A DNA stretch of 64,000 bases from Alligator mississippiensis (lineage: Eukaryota; Chordata; Crocodylia; Alligatoridae). The stretch's first letter is position 1; each line of letters starts with the position of its first letter. The stretch lies in NCBI RefSeq assembly GCF_030867095.1, contig NC_081835.1, positions 47,909,892-47,973,891 on the forward strand, given 5' to 3'. This document shows, one piece after another, positions 11,130 through 20,395 of the stretch. The notes beneath the pieces are model-generated. The model made no database searches and had not been told where the DNA came from. It was given only the letters and a program-made list of their open reading frames with translations. A program made the translations under genes and the position numbers.

Positions 11130-12905
11130 GGACAAATAACAGGGGCAACGTTGGACCCCTGCTGAACCAGATGGGGCAACTGACAACTGACGCCCAGGAA
11201 AAAGCCAACCTATTAAATAGGTACTTTGCGTCGGTCTTTCATCAGCCCCATGGGACGCCCATGCCCGCTACAGGGCCGGGAAGTCCGGGTGAGGGTGATC
11301 CCCTGCCCTCCTTTAATGCTGACTTTGTGAAGGAACATCTTGAGAAGCTGGATACCTTCAAGTCAGCCGGCCCTGACAATCTTCACCCCAGGGTACTCAA
11401 GGAGCTGGCGAGCATCATAGCCCAGCCTCTAGCGCGGATCTTTGAAAACTCTTGGCGCTCTGGTGTAGTGCCCGAAGACTGGAAGAAGGCCAATGTGGTG
11501 CCTATCTTCAAGAAAGGGAGGAAAGTGGATCCGGCTAACTATAGGCCCATCAGCCTGACTTCTATCCCGGGGAAGATCTTAGAAAAGCTTATTAAAGAGG
11601 CCATCCTTAATGGACTGGCCAACGCCAACATCTTAAGGGATAGCCAGCACGGGTTTGTTGCGGGTAGGCCTTGCTTGACCAATCTCATTTCCTTCTATGA
11701 CCAGGTGACCTATCACCTGGACAAGGGAGATGAGATTGATGTCATATATCTTGACTTCAAAAAAGCCTTCGATCTGGTGTCCCATGATCGTCTCTTGGAG
11801 AAACTGGCCAATTGTCGCCTTGGGTCCTCCACGATCCACTGGCTGGAAAATTGGCTCTGGGGTCGGACCCAGAGGGTAGTAATTGATGGAAGTCACTCAT
11901 CGTGGTGTCCTGTGACCAGTGGGGTCCTCCAAGGCTCTGTCCTTGGACCCATACTGTTCAACATCTTCATTAATGATGTGGACACTGGAGTCAGAAGCGG
12001 ACTGGCCAAGTTCGCCGATGACACCAAACTTTGGGGCAAAGCATCCACACCAGAAGACAGGCGGATGATCCAGGCTGACCTGGACAGGCTCAGCAAGTGG
12101 GCGGACGAGAATCTGATGGTGTTCAACGCCAATAAATGCAAGGTTCTCCACCTTGGGAAAAAAAACCTGCAGCATCCTTATAGGCTCGGCAGTGCTATGT
12201 TGGCTAGCACTATGGAAGAAAGAGACTTGGGGGTCATCATTGACCACAAGATGAACATGAGCCTGCAATGCGATGCTGCGGCTAGTAAAGCGACCAAAAC
12301 GCTGGCTTGCATCCATAGATGCTTCTCAAGCAAATCCCGGGACGTCATTCTCCCCCTGTACTCGGCCTTGGTGAGGCCGCAGCTGGAGTACTGCGTTCAG
12401 TTTTGGGCTCCACAATTCAAAAAGGATGTGGAGAAGCTTGAGAGAGTCCAGAGAAGAGCCACGCGCATGATCAGAGGTCAGGGAAGCAGACCCTACGATG
12501 ACAGGCTGAGAGCCCTGGGGCTCTTTAGCCTGGAAAAGCGCAGGCTCAGGGGTGATCTGATGGCCACCTACAAGTTTATCAGGGGTGACCACCAGTATCT
12601 GGGGGAACGTTTGTTCACCAGAGCGCCCCAAGGGATGACGAGGTCAAATGGTCACAAACTACTACAAGATCGTTTCAGGCTGGACATAAGGAAGAATTTC
12701 TTTACTGTCCGAGCCCCCAAGGTCTGGAACAGCCTGCTACCGGAGGTCGTTCAAGCGCCTTCATTGAACACCTTCAAGATGAAACTGGATGCTTATCTTG
12801 CTGGGATCCTATGACCCCAGCTGACGTCCTGCCCTTTGGGCAGGGGGCTGGACTCGATGATCTTCCGAGGTCCCTTCCAGCCCTAATGTCTATGAAATCT
12901 ATGAA
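11130..12905 (+). mobile_element. CR1 LINE insertion 2, well preserved
   Basis: A 5'-truncated CR1 carries one long ORF2 frame (11171-12814) and a complete 3' end: GGGGGCTGGACTCGATGATC, then CCTTCCAGCCCTAATGTCTATG and repeats of the form CTATGAAAT. It is on the same strand as the host gene. The left limit is approximate. Confidence 0.92.
11171..12814 (+). CDS. CR1 ORF2 C-terminal part: reverse transcriptase, 547 codons open
   Basis: This is an uninterrupted frame of 547 residues from a non-LTR retrotransposon. Family blocks appear in order: [90 protein letters not shown], and the catalytic FADDTKLW at about residue 281 (12011). SALVRPQLEYCVQFWAP and the C-terminal KVWNSLLPEVVQAPSLNTFK follow, ending just before the CR1 3' tail. 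The N-terminal endonuclease domain is missing, so this copy cannot be autonomous as it stands. The lack of stops or frameshifts implies a younger insertion than the CR1 at 5985. The first ATG (11171) is used only as a convenient start. Confidence 0.93.
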   Translation: MGQLTTDAQEKANLLNRYFASVFHQPHGTPMPATGPGSPGEGDPLPSFNADFVKEHLEKLDTFKSAGPDNLHPRVLKELASIIAQPLARIFENSWRSGVVPEDWKKANVVPIFKKGRKVDPANYRPISLTSIPGKILEKLIKEAILNGLANANILRDSQHGFVAGRPCLTNLISFYDQVTYHLDKGDEIDVIYLDFKKAFDLVSHDRLLEKLANCRLGSSTIHWLENWLWGRTQRVVIDGSHSSWCPVTSGVLQGSVLGPILFNIFINDVDTGVRSGLAKFADDTKLWGKASTPEDRRMIQADLDRLSKWADENLMVFNANKCKVLHLGKKNLQHPYRLGSAMLASTMEERDLGVIIDHKMNMSLQCDAAASKATKTLACIHRCFSSKSRDVILPLYSALVRPQLEYCVQFWAPQFKKDVEKLERVQRRATRMIRGQGSRPYDDRLRALGLFSLEKRRLRGDLMATYKFIRGDHQYLGERLFTRAPQGMTRSNGHKLLQDRFRLDIRKNFFTVRAPKVWNSLLPEVVQAPSLNTFKMKLDAYLAGIL

Positions 12906-12944
12906 ACTTGAGGCACTTGTCAAGTAACTGTAAATGGTTCCTTA

Positions 12945-13717
12945 TAGGGGTATGCAAAGCAGGCTTTATTCGATTTGGATTCGGCCTGAATTGGGGACAG
13001 TGATTCGATTCGTTGATTTGGATCACTGTCCCTGATTTGATTTGGTCGAATATGAAGATTTAATGCTGATTTGGAGAACCAGTGATTTGGACATTCAACA
13101 CAGCTTTAAATGTTTTTTCTACATACCTCAAGGTACCAGTGGGGCTTGTGAATGCTGCAATGCTGGGGCGGATGGAGCGTTCCACAGGAGTGCGGGGGGC
13201 CCTCCACGTGGTCAGCAGTGAACCCAGAAGTGAACTTCCAGGTCCTCTGGGGGGCCCCCCCATGCATCCCTGGCTCAGTGATCAGCCACGGGGAGGTCCC
13301 TGGTGCCCCCCCAGATCCAGGAGGCACCAGTTCCCAAGCTGGGAGACCTGGGGGGGGGCTCCCCTGTGCGGTCCCCGCTGGACTTGGAAGTGGACCGGAA
13401 GTTTCTGGTCCACTTCCAGGTGTGCTGTCAAGCGCACTGGGGGGCCCCTGCACTCCTGTGGGACACTCCATGCACCCCAGCATTGCAGCATTTGCGAGTC
13501 ACCTGCTACCTAGAGGTATGTGGAAAAAACATTTAAAGCTGTCTCTGTCCGAATCTCCAGATCTTTCCGAATCTCTCCAAATCGATTCAGAGGGTTCCGA
13601 TTAGATTCAGAGAGATTAAAGGGTCCTCTGATTTGATTCAGATTTGGAGATTTAGCCACCAAATCAGGCTGAATCTCCACTGAATCGAATCAGGGACCAA
13701 AGCTTCTCACAGCCCTC
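12945..13717. mobile_element. hAT-like inverted-repeat element, copy B
   Basis: The ends are TAGGGGTATGCAAAG and CTTCTCACAGCCCTC, with GATTCG-rich arms, the internal inverted pair ACAGCTTTAAATG (13098) and CATTTAAAGCTGT (13529), and a GC-rich core. The flanks GTTCCTTA (12937-12944) and ATTCTTTA (13718-13725) match at 6 of 8 positions as an eroded target duplication. It sits immediately before the next Neverland exon, its right end only 15 bp from the exon start. Confidence 0.85.
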
Positions 13718-13732
13718 ATTCTTTACTTGCAG

Positions 13733-13858
13733 GAAATCCCTGAGAATGGAGCAGATATAGCTCATCTAAATGCTGTCCATGCATCGGCTATTTTGAATGG
13801 ATCTGACCTGAGATATATACACTCCAAGCTGTGGGATTTTGTGAAGCACACTTGGAAG
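13733..13858 (+). CDS. nvd: Neverland/DAF-36-type oxygenase, exon with non-haem iron ligands
   Basis: This 126-bp exon (42 codons, phase 0 at both ends) begins EIPENGADIAHLNAVH. It contains the mononuclear iron motif of Rieske oxygenases in its Neverland form, Glu-x3-Asp-x2-His-x4-His: Glu at 13742, Asp at 13754, His at 13763 and His at 13778. All four positions are intact, which argues for an active enzyme. The acceptor is CTTTACTTGCAG (13721-13732) and the donor is GTAAGA. The acceptor's pyrimidine tract lies directly against the end of a hAT-like element (12945-13717) and overlaps its target-site duplication. Confidence 0.94.
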
Positions 13859-14203
13859 GTAAGAGGATCAGTTTAACAAGCCTGTTGGCTGAGACCATCT
13901 GCCTTGGCTTCTGAATGAAGTTCAAGTTTTCTGTGTGCTTCAGGGCTTTCCAGAATGTTTGCCTTCTTATCCTATTCCCTCACATGCCCTTATAGTCAAC
14001 ACAAGCTTCCTTCCTAAGGCTGGTACGCCCTGCTCTTTCATTTGCATTCATCTGCACATAGTCTCTTTGTGAACATATGACCAACTTCTTCTGTCTCCAC
14101 TGCACTGTGATCTACTCTGCAACACGCTTGTTATATGACAGTCCTACCTCACATGCTGTCTTTTGCATTTGTTCTCTCAGTCACTTGTTTTCAAACCCTT
14201 TAG

Positions 14204-14323
14204 GCAGAATGGCAGCCAGAGCCTGAACCAAACAATCACTGTGCCCAGATGCTGGTTAAACATGCCTTGACTGTGTTTGGAAAACACTTCTCCTTACTGG
14301 ATGTCAATGTTACAGCTAAACAG
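14204..14323 (+). CDS. nvd: Neverland/DAF-36-type oxygenase, fourth visible exon
   Basis: This 120-bp exon (40 codons) runs from the acceptor CCCTTTAG to the donor GTGAGT. It encodes a piece of the catalytic domain ([15 protein letters not shown], then [21 protein letters not shown]). It joins in phase 0 to [10 protein letters not shown] at 17232, giving the family's conserved Gln-(Val/Ile)-Gly-Pro-Gly-Leu-Val segment across the junction. The intron phase and this junction rule out an extra exon between them. Confidence 0.9.
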
Positions 14324-14678
14324 GTGAGTAACACACTTCACAAAGCAATACATACAAGTACCTGGATAAATGGAAAATTGCAGTGGTTCAAAAGCACAAT
14401 GGAATTTAATTTCAGCTCTTCCAAACATGCTAGAAACTTAGCTAAGAAACTTGGCTGCCTTGTGCCTTGGTTCTGTATTTGTTAAAAAGGACTATTCATA
14501 CATGCTTTCCTAAAGTATAAGGAGGCATGTGGAAATGGATGCTTGTTTCAAGGTCTGAAGGTGTAAATTGCTTGCTAGGCTTCAAGTAAAAGAAACAGCT
14601 TTAAAGTAACAAAAGGTTTCTTTTCATGAAAGCAATTAGGAATAGAGACATTTCAGAAGATTGGGAAAAAGCCACTAT

Positions 14679-16968
14679 TAAGGCTGTGCGAAGCTTCGGT
14701 CCCTGATTCGATTTGGCGGAGATTTGGTGGCCGAATCTGAATCCAAATCGAATCAGAGGACCCTTTAATCTCTCCAAATTGAATGGGAACTCTGAATCGA
14801 TTCAGAGAGATTCAGAAAGATTTGGAGATTCAGACATAGAGACAGCTTTAAATGTTTTTTCTACCTACCTCAAGGTAGCGGGCAGCTTGTGAATGCTGCG
14901 ATGCTGGGGCACATGGGGTGTCCCACAGAAGTACAGGGGGCTTCCCACCGTGCTCGGCAGCAGACCTGGAAGTGGACCAGAAGCACTTCCAATCCAATTC
15001 CGGGTCCGCCAGGGAGCATGCCCCCATGACCCCTTGGCTTGGTGACTGGTGCCTCCTGGGTCGGGGTGGGGGGGCACCCAGGGTCCCCCCTATGGCTGAT
15101 CGCTGAGCCAGGGAGGCACGGGGAGGGGCCCCCCCGGTGCGCTCCCCAGCAGACCCAGAAGTAGACTGGAAGTACTTCCAGGTTCACTGCCGAGCACATG
15201 GAGAGCCCCCCCACACTCCTGTGGGATGCTCCTTGAGCCCCAGAATCTCAGTGATCACAAGCCATGCCTGCTAGGGTTGTGCATAGCTTCGGATCATGAT
15301 TCGGATTCGGAGGTGATTTGGATGATTTTGAAGCCGAATCTATGAAATGTATGAATCCTAATCGAATAGCTGGAAGCTTTAGGCTTTCTGAAACTATTCA
15401 GAAGCTCCAAATTGATTCGGAAAAGATTCGGAGCCACCTCAGAGATCCGGCCATAGGGTATAATGGAGAATCAATTAAATATTTGTAACTTTGTTGTTTT
15501 CTGTCTGATTTGGATGAAACCTGCAGGGATGGTAGCCTCTGCTGAGAGCATGAAGCCTACTAAGTTTCAAGATCAGTCCAAGGGTTCAGGGGGAACTACA
15601 CCCCAAATTTTTGAAAGCAAAACTCCTGTCATGTCTATATGTTACATTACAGGGGGGTGAAAACTGCAGGGATGGTAGCCACTGGTGAGACCATGAAGCC
15701 TGACAAGTTTCAAGAAGATCAGTGCAGGGGCTTGGGGAGAACTGCACCTCAAGCTGCAGACAAGCAAAACTCGTGACATGGGTGACACTGTGTGTGTTAA
15801 GGCGCAGCAGGGTGAAAGCTGCAGGGGTGGTGGCCCCTGCTGCGGCCATGATGCCTGCCAGCTGTGGAGGGTTCTGGGGCCTGCACCCCTAGCTGCTGAC
15901 AGGCAAAACTCATGACATGGATGCTTGTGCAACTGACTGTCTCTGTCTTGGGGCAGTTGATTGCCTGTATTGATTATTTCCTCTCCTTAGTCTGTGGTTT
16001 TGTAGGTGTTAATTGTTGCTAATTAACTGGCTACATTAGCTAGCTACTGTGTATTGAGCTGGTCCCTGAGTGAATCATGATTGATTGCTAACTGGTAACA
16101 CAGTAGCTTAGTAGCCAGGCCTGCAGTAGATCCCCCCCCCACCCCAAGACAGACACAGTTGCACCCATGACATGAGTTTTGCCTGTTAGCAGCTAGAGGT
16201 GCAGGGCCCCAGAGCCCAGAAGCCCTGCACTGATCTCCTTGACCATCCCTGCAGCTTTCAGCCCGCTGCGCCTTAACACACACAGGGTCATCTATGTCAC
16301 GAGTTTTGCCTGTCTGCAGCTTGAGGTGCAGTTCCCCCCGAACTCCTGCACCTATCACCTTGAAACTTGGCAGGCTTTGTAGCCTCACCAGGGGCCACCA
16401 CCCCTGCAGTTTTGATCCCCCTGTGGTGTAACACATACACGTGACATGAGTTTTGCTTTCAAGAATTTGGGGTGCAGTTCCCCCCAAACTCCAGCACTGA
16501 TCTTCTTGAAACTTGGCAGGCTTCATGCTCTCAGCAGAGGCTACCACCCCTGCAAGTTTCATCCAAATCAGACAAAAACCAACAAAGTTATAGATATTTA
16601 ATTGATTCCCCATTATACCCTATGGCCGGATCTCCAAGGCGGCTCTGAAGCTTCAGAGCCGCTTTGGCTGTATCGAAGTGGAAACCTGGCCCAGAGCTCC
16701 AGATCGGATTGCTGGCATCCAAAGCGACCGGATCCGAAGCTGGATTGACTAGCTGCCTACTTGCATGGGCCTAGTGCCTGCTACCTCAAGGTATGCAGAA
16801 AAAACTTTTAAAGGCTGTGTCTATGTCCAAATTGCTGATTCTCTGAATCAGCATTGAATCTTCAGATTCAGCTGAATTGAATCATGGACAGTGATCCGAA
16901 TCAATAGAATCACTGTCCCTGATTCAGGCCGAATCCGAATCGAATCAGGCCCACTTTGCACACCCCTA
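14679..16968. mobile_element. hAT-like inverted-repeat element, copy C, interrupted by copy D
   Basis: The ends are TAAGGCTGTGCGAAG and TTTGCACACCCCTA, with the same GATTCG-rich arms and internal pair (ACAGCTTTAAATG at 14842; CTTTTAAAGGCTGTG near 16805) as the other copies. The flanks GCCACTAT and GTCATTAT match at 6 of 8. Another element (15272-16773) has inserted into its core, so the copy is now 2.3 kb. Confidence 0.8.
15272..16773. mobile_element. Nested long-palindrome foldback element, copy D
   Basis: It begins TAGGGTTGTGCATAGCTTCGG-like and ends within GCATGGGCCTA. TGCCTGCTA occurs at both edges (15265-15273 and 16775-16783), consistent with an 8-bp duplication. Each arm (about 15430-15930 and, inverted, 16135-16640) carries three imperfect tandem units of about 145 bp sharing CTGCAGGGATGGTAGCC, AAGTTTCAAGAAGATCAGTG and GCAAAACTCATGTCATG. 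A unique centre at about 15940-16130 separates the arms. No transposase is recognised; the 189-codon antisense frame inside only reads the repeats. Confidence 0.8.
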
Positions 16969-17231
16969 GTCATTATGTCTTTCAGGGATCATCTGGGCAT
17001 ATTTTACCCTACCGAAGTTCCAGCCATTGCAGCAGCAAGGCATTGGCAGCAACGTCTCTTCCCTGATCCTTACTTATTCTACACTGTAAGGTTTTCTTTA
17101 TAGGGAGCTTTGTACTGTGATGTATGAGAATAGTCCTCGCTGATGTTCTTTTGGACAAATAGTTGCAAATGCAGGGAACTAGAACTAGAAAGAGCTAAAT
17201 TCTCTAAGAAGTTCCTTTTCTTTGTTTGAAG

Positions 17232-17408
17232 GTGGGGCCTGGGTTGGTCTTTCTGATCTTTGAACATGAATTCCTGGGCCGTGGGATCATTCTGCACACT
17301 GTGACACCCGTTGAGCCTCTCCTTCAGCAAGTTATCCATGAAATCTATTATCAGAAAAACATGCCAGCAATAATCCCAAAATTCATTTTGAAAGCAGAGT
17401 GCATACAG
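17232..17408 (+). CDS. nvd: Neverland/DAF-36-type oxygenase, fifth visible exon
   Basis: This 177-bp exon (59 codons, phase 0 at both ends) sits between the acceptor TTTGTTTGAAG and the donor GTAAGT. It encodes [19 protein letters not shown], then [19 protein letters not shown] and [11 protein letters not shown], which match the C-terminal half of the Neverland catalytic domain (the conserved Thr-Pro-x-Glu-Pro-Leu-Leu-Gln segment). No stop or odd residue is seen. Confidence 0.92.
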
Positions 17409-17534
17409 GTAAGTGCTTTACTGAGCCAGAACGGGCTGCTTCTAAAAGAGTTTTGTCAGAACTGCAGAGGCCTTTACTGCCTTGTTATCTGTAACCTGTT
17501 TTTGTGAATGGTCAGTGGCACTCAGGTCTCAGTA

Positions 17535-18142
17535 TAAGAACATAAGAACTGCCATTTAGACTAAGTACAGACAGTCAAAAAGCCCGAGGCTGAATCAGTT
17601 CAATCATTGCAGGTTAGTTTGAGCCGCATAGATTGAACCAATAAGCTAGTGAATTGACATTTACTTTTGATTCCGGAAATGCAGCCACATGTCTGCATTG
17701 GCCCGGGCAAGAAGCTTGGGGGGGGGGGGGGGCACTAGAGCACACCTCTTTGCTCTGCTGGAGCAGACAGCTTGGGCCAAGGCTAGCCCACCCACCCTGC
17801 AAGGGAGAGTTTGCATGGGAGATGCAAAGCATCCTGGGATGCTGGGGGACTGTAAGTTAACTTGAATCTGGAGGGGATCTTGGGCAGAAGTTCAATAAAC
17901 CGATTTAACCTAAATCAGCCAAGTCTGATACTACATCCATCCAGGTTTACCTTAAACTGGTTTCAGCCACTTTGAAAGCAGTTTATTTGTATTAAACTTC
18001 TGTCGTGTTACAGATTTGAACCGGTTTCTGGTCACTTACATCGGTTTATGTGTAATTTCTGTCCCTAGCTTCACTGGGTCAGACCGTAGATCCATCTTGC
18101 CCCATATCCTGTGTCACACAGTGGCAGAGTAGATACTGAAAG
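17535..18142. mobile_element. Sauropsid interspersed repeat interrupted by a MITE
   Basis: ATAAGAACATAAGAACTGCC (17536) and CTGGGTCAGACCGTAGATCC (18074) are the two parts of a common reptile interspersed repeat that normally lie adjacent. Between them is about 500 bp (17560-18069) with terminal CTAAGTACAGACAG and TTCTGTCCCTAG, roughly inverted, and internal AAACCGATTTAACC/AACCGGTTTCTGG. This reads as a MITE inserted into an older repeat. The family name is not assigned. A run of 14 G lies at about 17717. Confidence 0.55.
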
Positions 18143-19898
18143 GGAGGGCGAACTGAGTATGACCACTGGGTATGGCAGGTATGACCAGTACCTGAATGTA
18201 GATTACAAGGAACCCTATTTCCCCACCTACTTTGGTGCTGCTGCAGGCAGGGACGATGTGTAGGGGGTGCACTCAGGTGGTGCATCCCCAGCAAAAAGGT
18301 GCCCAATGTTGGCGGTGCCTGTGGGCAGTTGCTGCTCACCACCTTGCTGCTGGCACCGCCAGTGGTGTCTCTGAGAGGTCCATGATCACCCCTGGCTGCC
18401 GGCAGTGGCTGCAAGTGGTCACCAAACCCTGGTTGGTGCTAGTCACTCCTCCCACCGCTGACAGTGCTGGCGGCATCTGCAGGAGCTCCCTGCTCACTGC
18501 CACCATGCTCCCTTGGCTGCAGGTGTGCGGGTCAGCCCTGTAAACATTGCTAGAAGGCTGAATGCTTGAAGTTGCTGGGCAGCAGAACTTTTGTAGGAAA
18601 AGGTGCTTGTTGCTGCATTTCTTGTCCGTGGCAGAATGGGACGTACCCACCTGCACAAGTGTCCTTTTCACACCTATAAACAGTTTTGGATTCTGCCCTG
18701 TCCTCTGGCAAAACACAAGGATGTTTCACCAAGTAAGGGCAATCTCAAAATAAAACCATTGTGTGTGCCAGGTAGTTTCCCATTTTGAGTGGGAAACCAC
18801 ATAGCAGCTAGAAACATGGCTGGTGGCACTCTTGAACACACCCATCCTTTATGATTATATATCAAAGCAATGTGGTCCAGTAAATACTCATTGTGCACAA
18901 AAGGGTTTATTTCATTTGGAAACATCCTCGTAGATTTGCCTGTGCAGCTGTGATTGTACCTGCTAGTGATGTGCTAGCCACCAGCCCTCTTGCTGCATTT
19001 CCACCATGCTACTCTGATGCACACCTCAGTTCAGGCAGACCTTTGACTATTTTAAAGAGCCTTCTCTGTTCTATGATGATGGTTTATCATTTGCTTTGGA
19101 AACTTCTTGCTTGGGGCTGCCAGAGGTTGACCTTGTTAACTTCATAGGGTGTCTGTAGCAGATGGCATGTTGCGTGTGAATGGGCTGTCAATACACAAGA
19201 TTGGTTCCATTCCACTCAATTATACTCAAGAATTCAACTCCGCAGCACCTGGAGTGTAAGAGAGAGGGTCAAAAATCGTTTTTCCATTAAATATTATGAT
19301 AGGGAAAGTGCCTTGAGGTGGTAGGAATCCTCAGAGCCTGGGTGAGCAAGTACCTCCCTCACTGAAGGGAGACTTAATGAAGTGAACGGGGATGAAATTC
19401 TCTCTCAGAATCCCTGCAGATGTCCCCAGCTGTGGTAGAACACAGGACAGGTCTTCTACTCCCACCCAAGCTCCTCCTCAGCATGCCATACGAACCTGCT
19501 CTGGCAGGGACATGTCCAAAGGCACTGCCACTCAGGGGCATCTCTCTGCAGCTGTTCTCAAGCTCTCAGTCTCTAATGTACTTGAGTGGCTGCTGGGACA
19601 ACCCTGGAGCCACCACACCAGTGTGCTAACCTGGTTGAGTGCATATGGGACTGGGTGGATGGGGCCTGCCTGGGACCCTGGCCACCACCACGGAGTAGAT
19701 ATGCCCACAGAGCCATTGTTTGGATGTTTTGTAAGCTAATAGCCGCACAAAAACTGCCCAGGCTTGGAGACTTGCTAAAAACCTCTTTGGAACCAGTGTC
19801 TTCTCTCAGGACTTGAGCTTTGCTGGTCTGTGAAGTAGTATGCATGGACATCTAGTTTAAATTCCTTTTTTAAGACAAGTCTGCTTCTTTTCCCACAG
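18143..19898. other. Intron sequence, no gene seen
   Basis: No exon is supported; open frames here are short and resemble nothing I recognise. The stretch ends in the strong acceptor CTTCTTTTCCCACAG (19884-19898) of the terminal Neverland exon. Confidence 0.6.
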
Positions 19899-20060
19899 TT
19901 TGAGCGTGATATAACAATATGGAATAACAAGCAATATCTTGCTAAACCTCTACTGGTAAAAGAGGATTCTGCAATTCAGAGGTACAGGCGCTGGTATGCT
20001 CAGTTTTACAGTGAGAAAAGCAAGAGATTCACGTTCCAGAAGGATGGACTGGACTGGTAA
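19899..20060 (+). CDS. nvd: Neverland/DAF-36-type oxygenase, terminal exon with stop
   Basis: This 162-bp last coding exon encodes [14 protein letters not shown], then [20 protein letters not shown] and a TAA stop at 20058-20060. The Asp-x3-Trp-Asn-Asn-Lys and Arg-Trp-Tyr-x-Gln-Phe-Tyr elements are the conserved C-terminal signature of the family. The six visible exons total 953 bp and give about 316 residues, compared with roughly 420-460 for complete family members, so only the N-terminal exon(s) are missing. Confidence 0.94.
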   Translation, partial: FERDITIWNNKQYLAKPLLVKEDSAIQRYRRWYAQFYSEKSKRFTFQKDGLDW

Positions 20061-20162
20061 AGAAAGCTATCCCCTGGACAGAAGTGGTAGAAGACATTTA
20101 AAGGGCTGCCTTCCTCTCCAGTCCCTGAGCGGCAGTAGAGCTCAACCAAGTTAAGACTCACT

Positions 20163-20395
20163 GGCCACATCTACACAAGGTGCTTGCTGCTCAGTAGCTC
20201 ATTACTACTGTGCAGTAGCATCACCGGGCATGAACCATGATGCGACACTACCGTGCAGTAGTAATGAGCTACTGCACAGTAAGCATCACTAGGCAACTGT
20301 TGCGGGGCATACAGTCATTTCGTATTGGGTTATGCAAGTGCTAAATGACTGCAATAACAACTGCGCAGTGGGTGGCTCGTGTAGACGCACCCACT
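20163..20395. mobile_element. MITE-like foldback with GTCTACAC-type termini
   Basis: The left end GGCCACATCTACACAAGGTG and the right end CGTGTAGACGCACCC are near-inverted. Inside, AGTAGCTCATTACTACTG (20193-20210) is perfectly reverse-complemented at 20256-20273. The element begins about 100 bp after the Neverland stop codon and so probably lies within its 3' UTR. Confidence 0.65.

Noticed and set aside
13082..13604. Several 125-150 codon frames on both strands
   Set aside because: All lie in the GC-rich core of hAT-like copy B; mirror-image frames reflect the inverted repeats.
16044..16613. 189-codon reverse frame
   Set aside because: It reads through the tandem units of the palindromic element D; the same repeat read in the other arm does not keep the frame.
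15500..16640. Tandem units suggestive of an array such as CRISPR or a satellite
   Set aside because: Units are about 145 bp, imperfect, three per arm and arranged as an inverted pair inside a transposon; this is vertebrate DNA.
16985..17090. Possible Neverland exon after TTATGTCTTTCAG
   Set aside because: Phase 0 reading hits a stop, and the exon ending at 14323 joins directly to 17232 to form the conserved Gln-Val-Gly-Pro-Gly segment, leaving no room for another exon.
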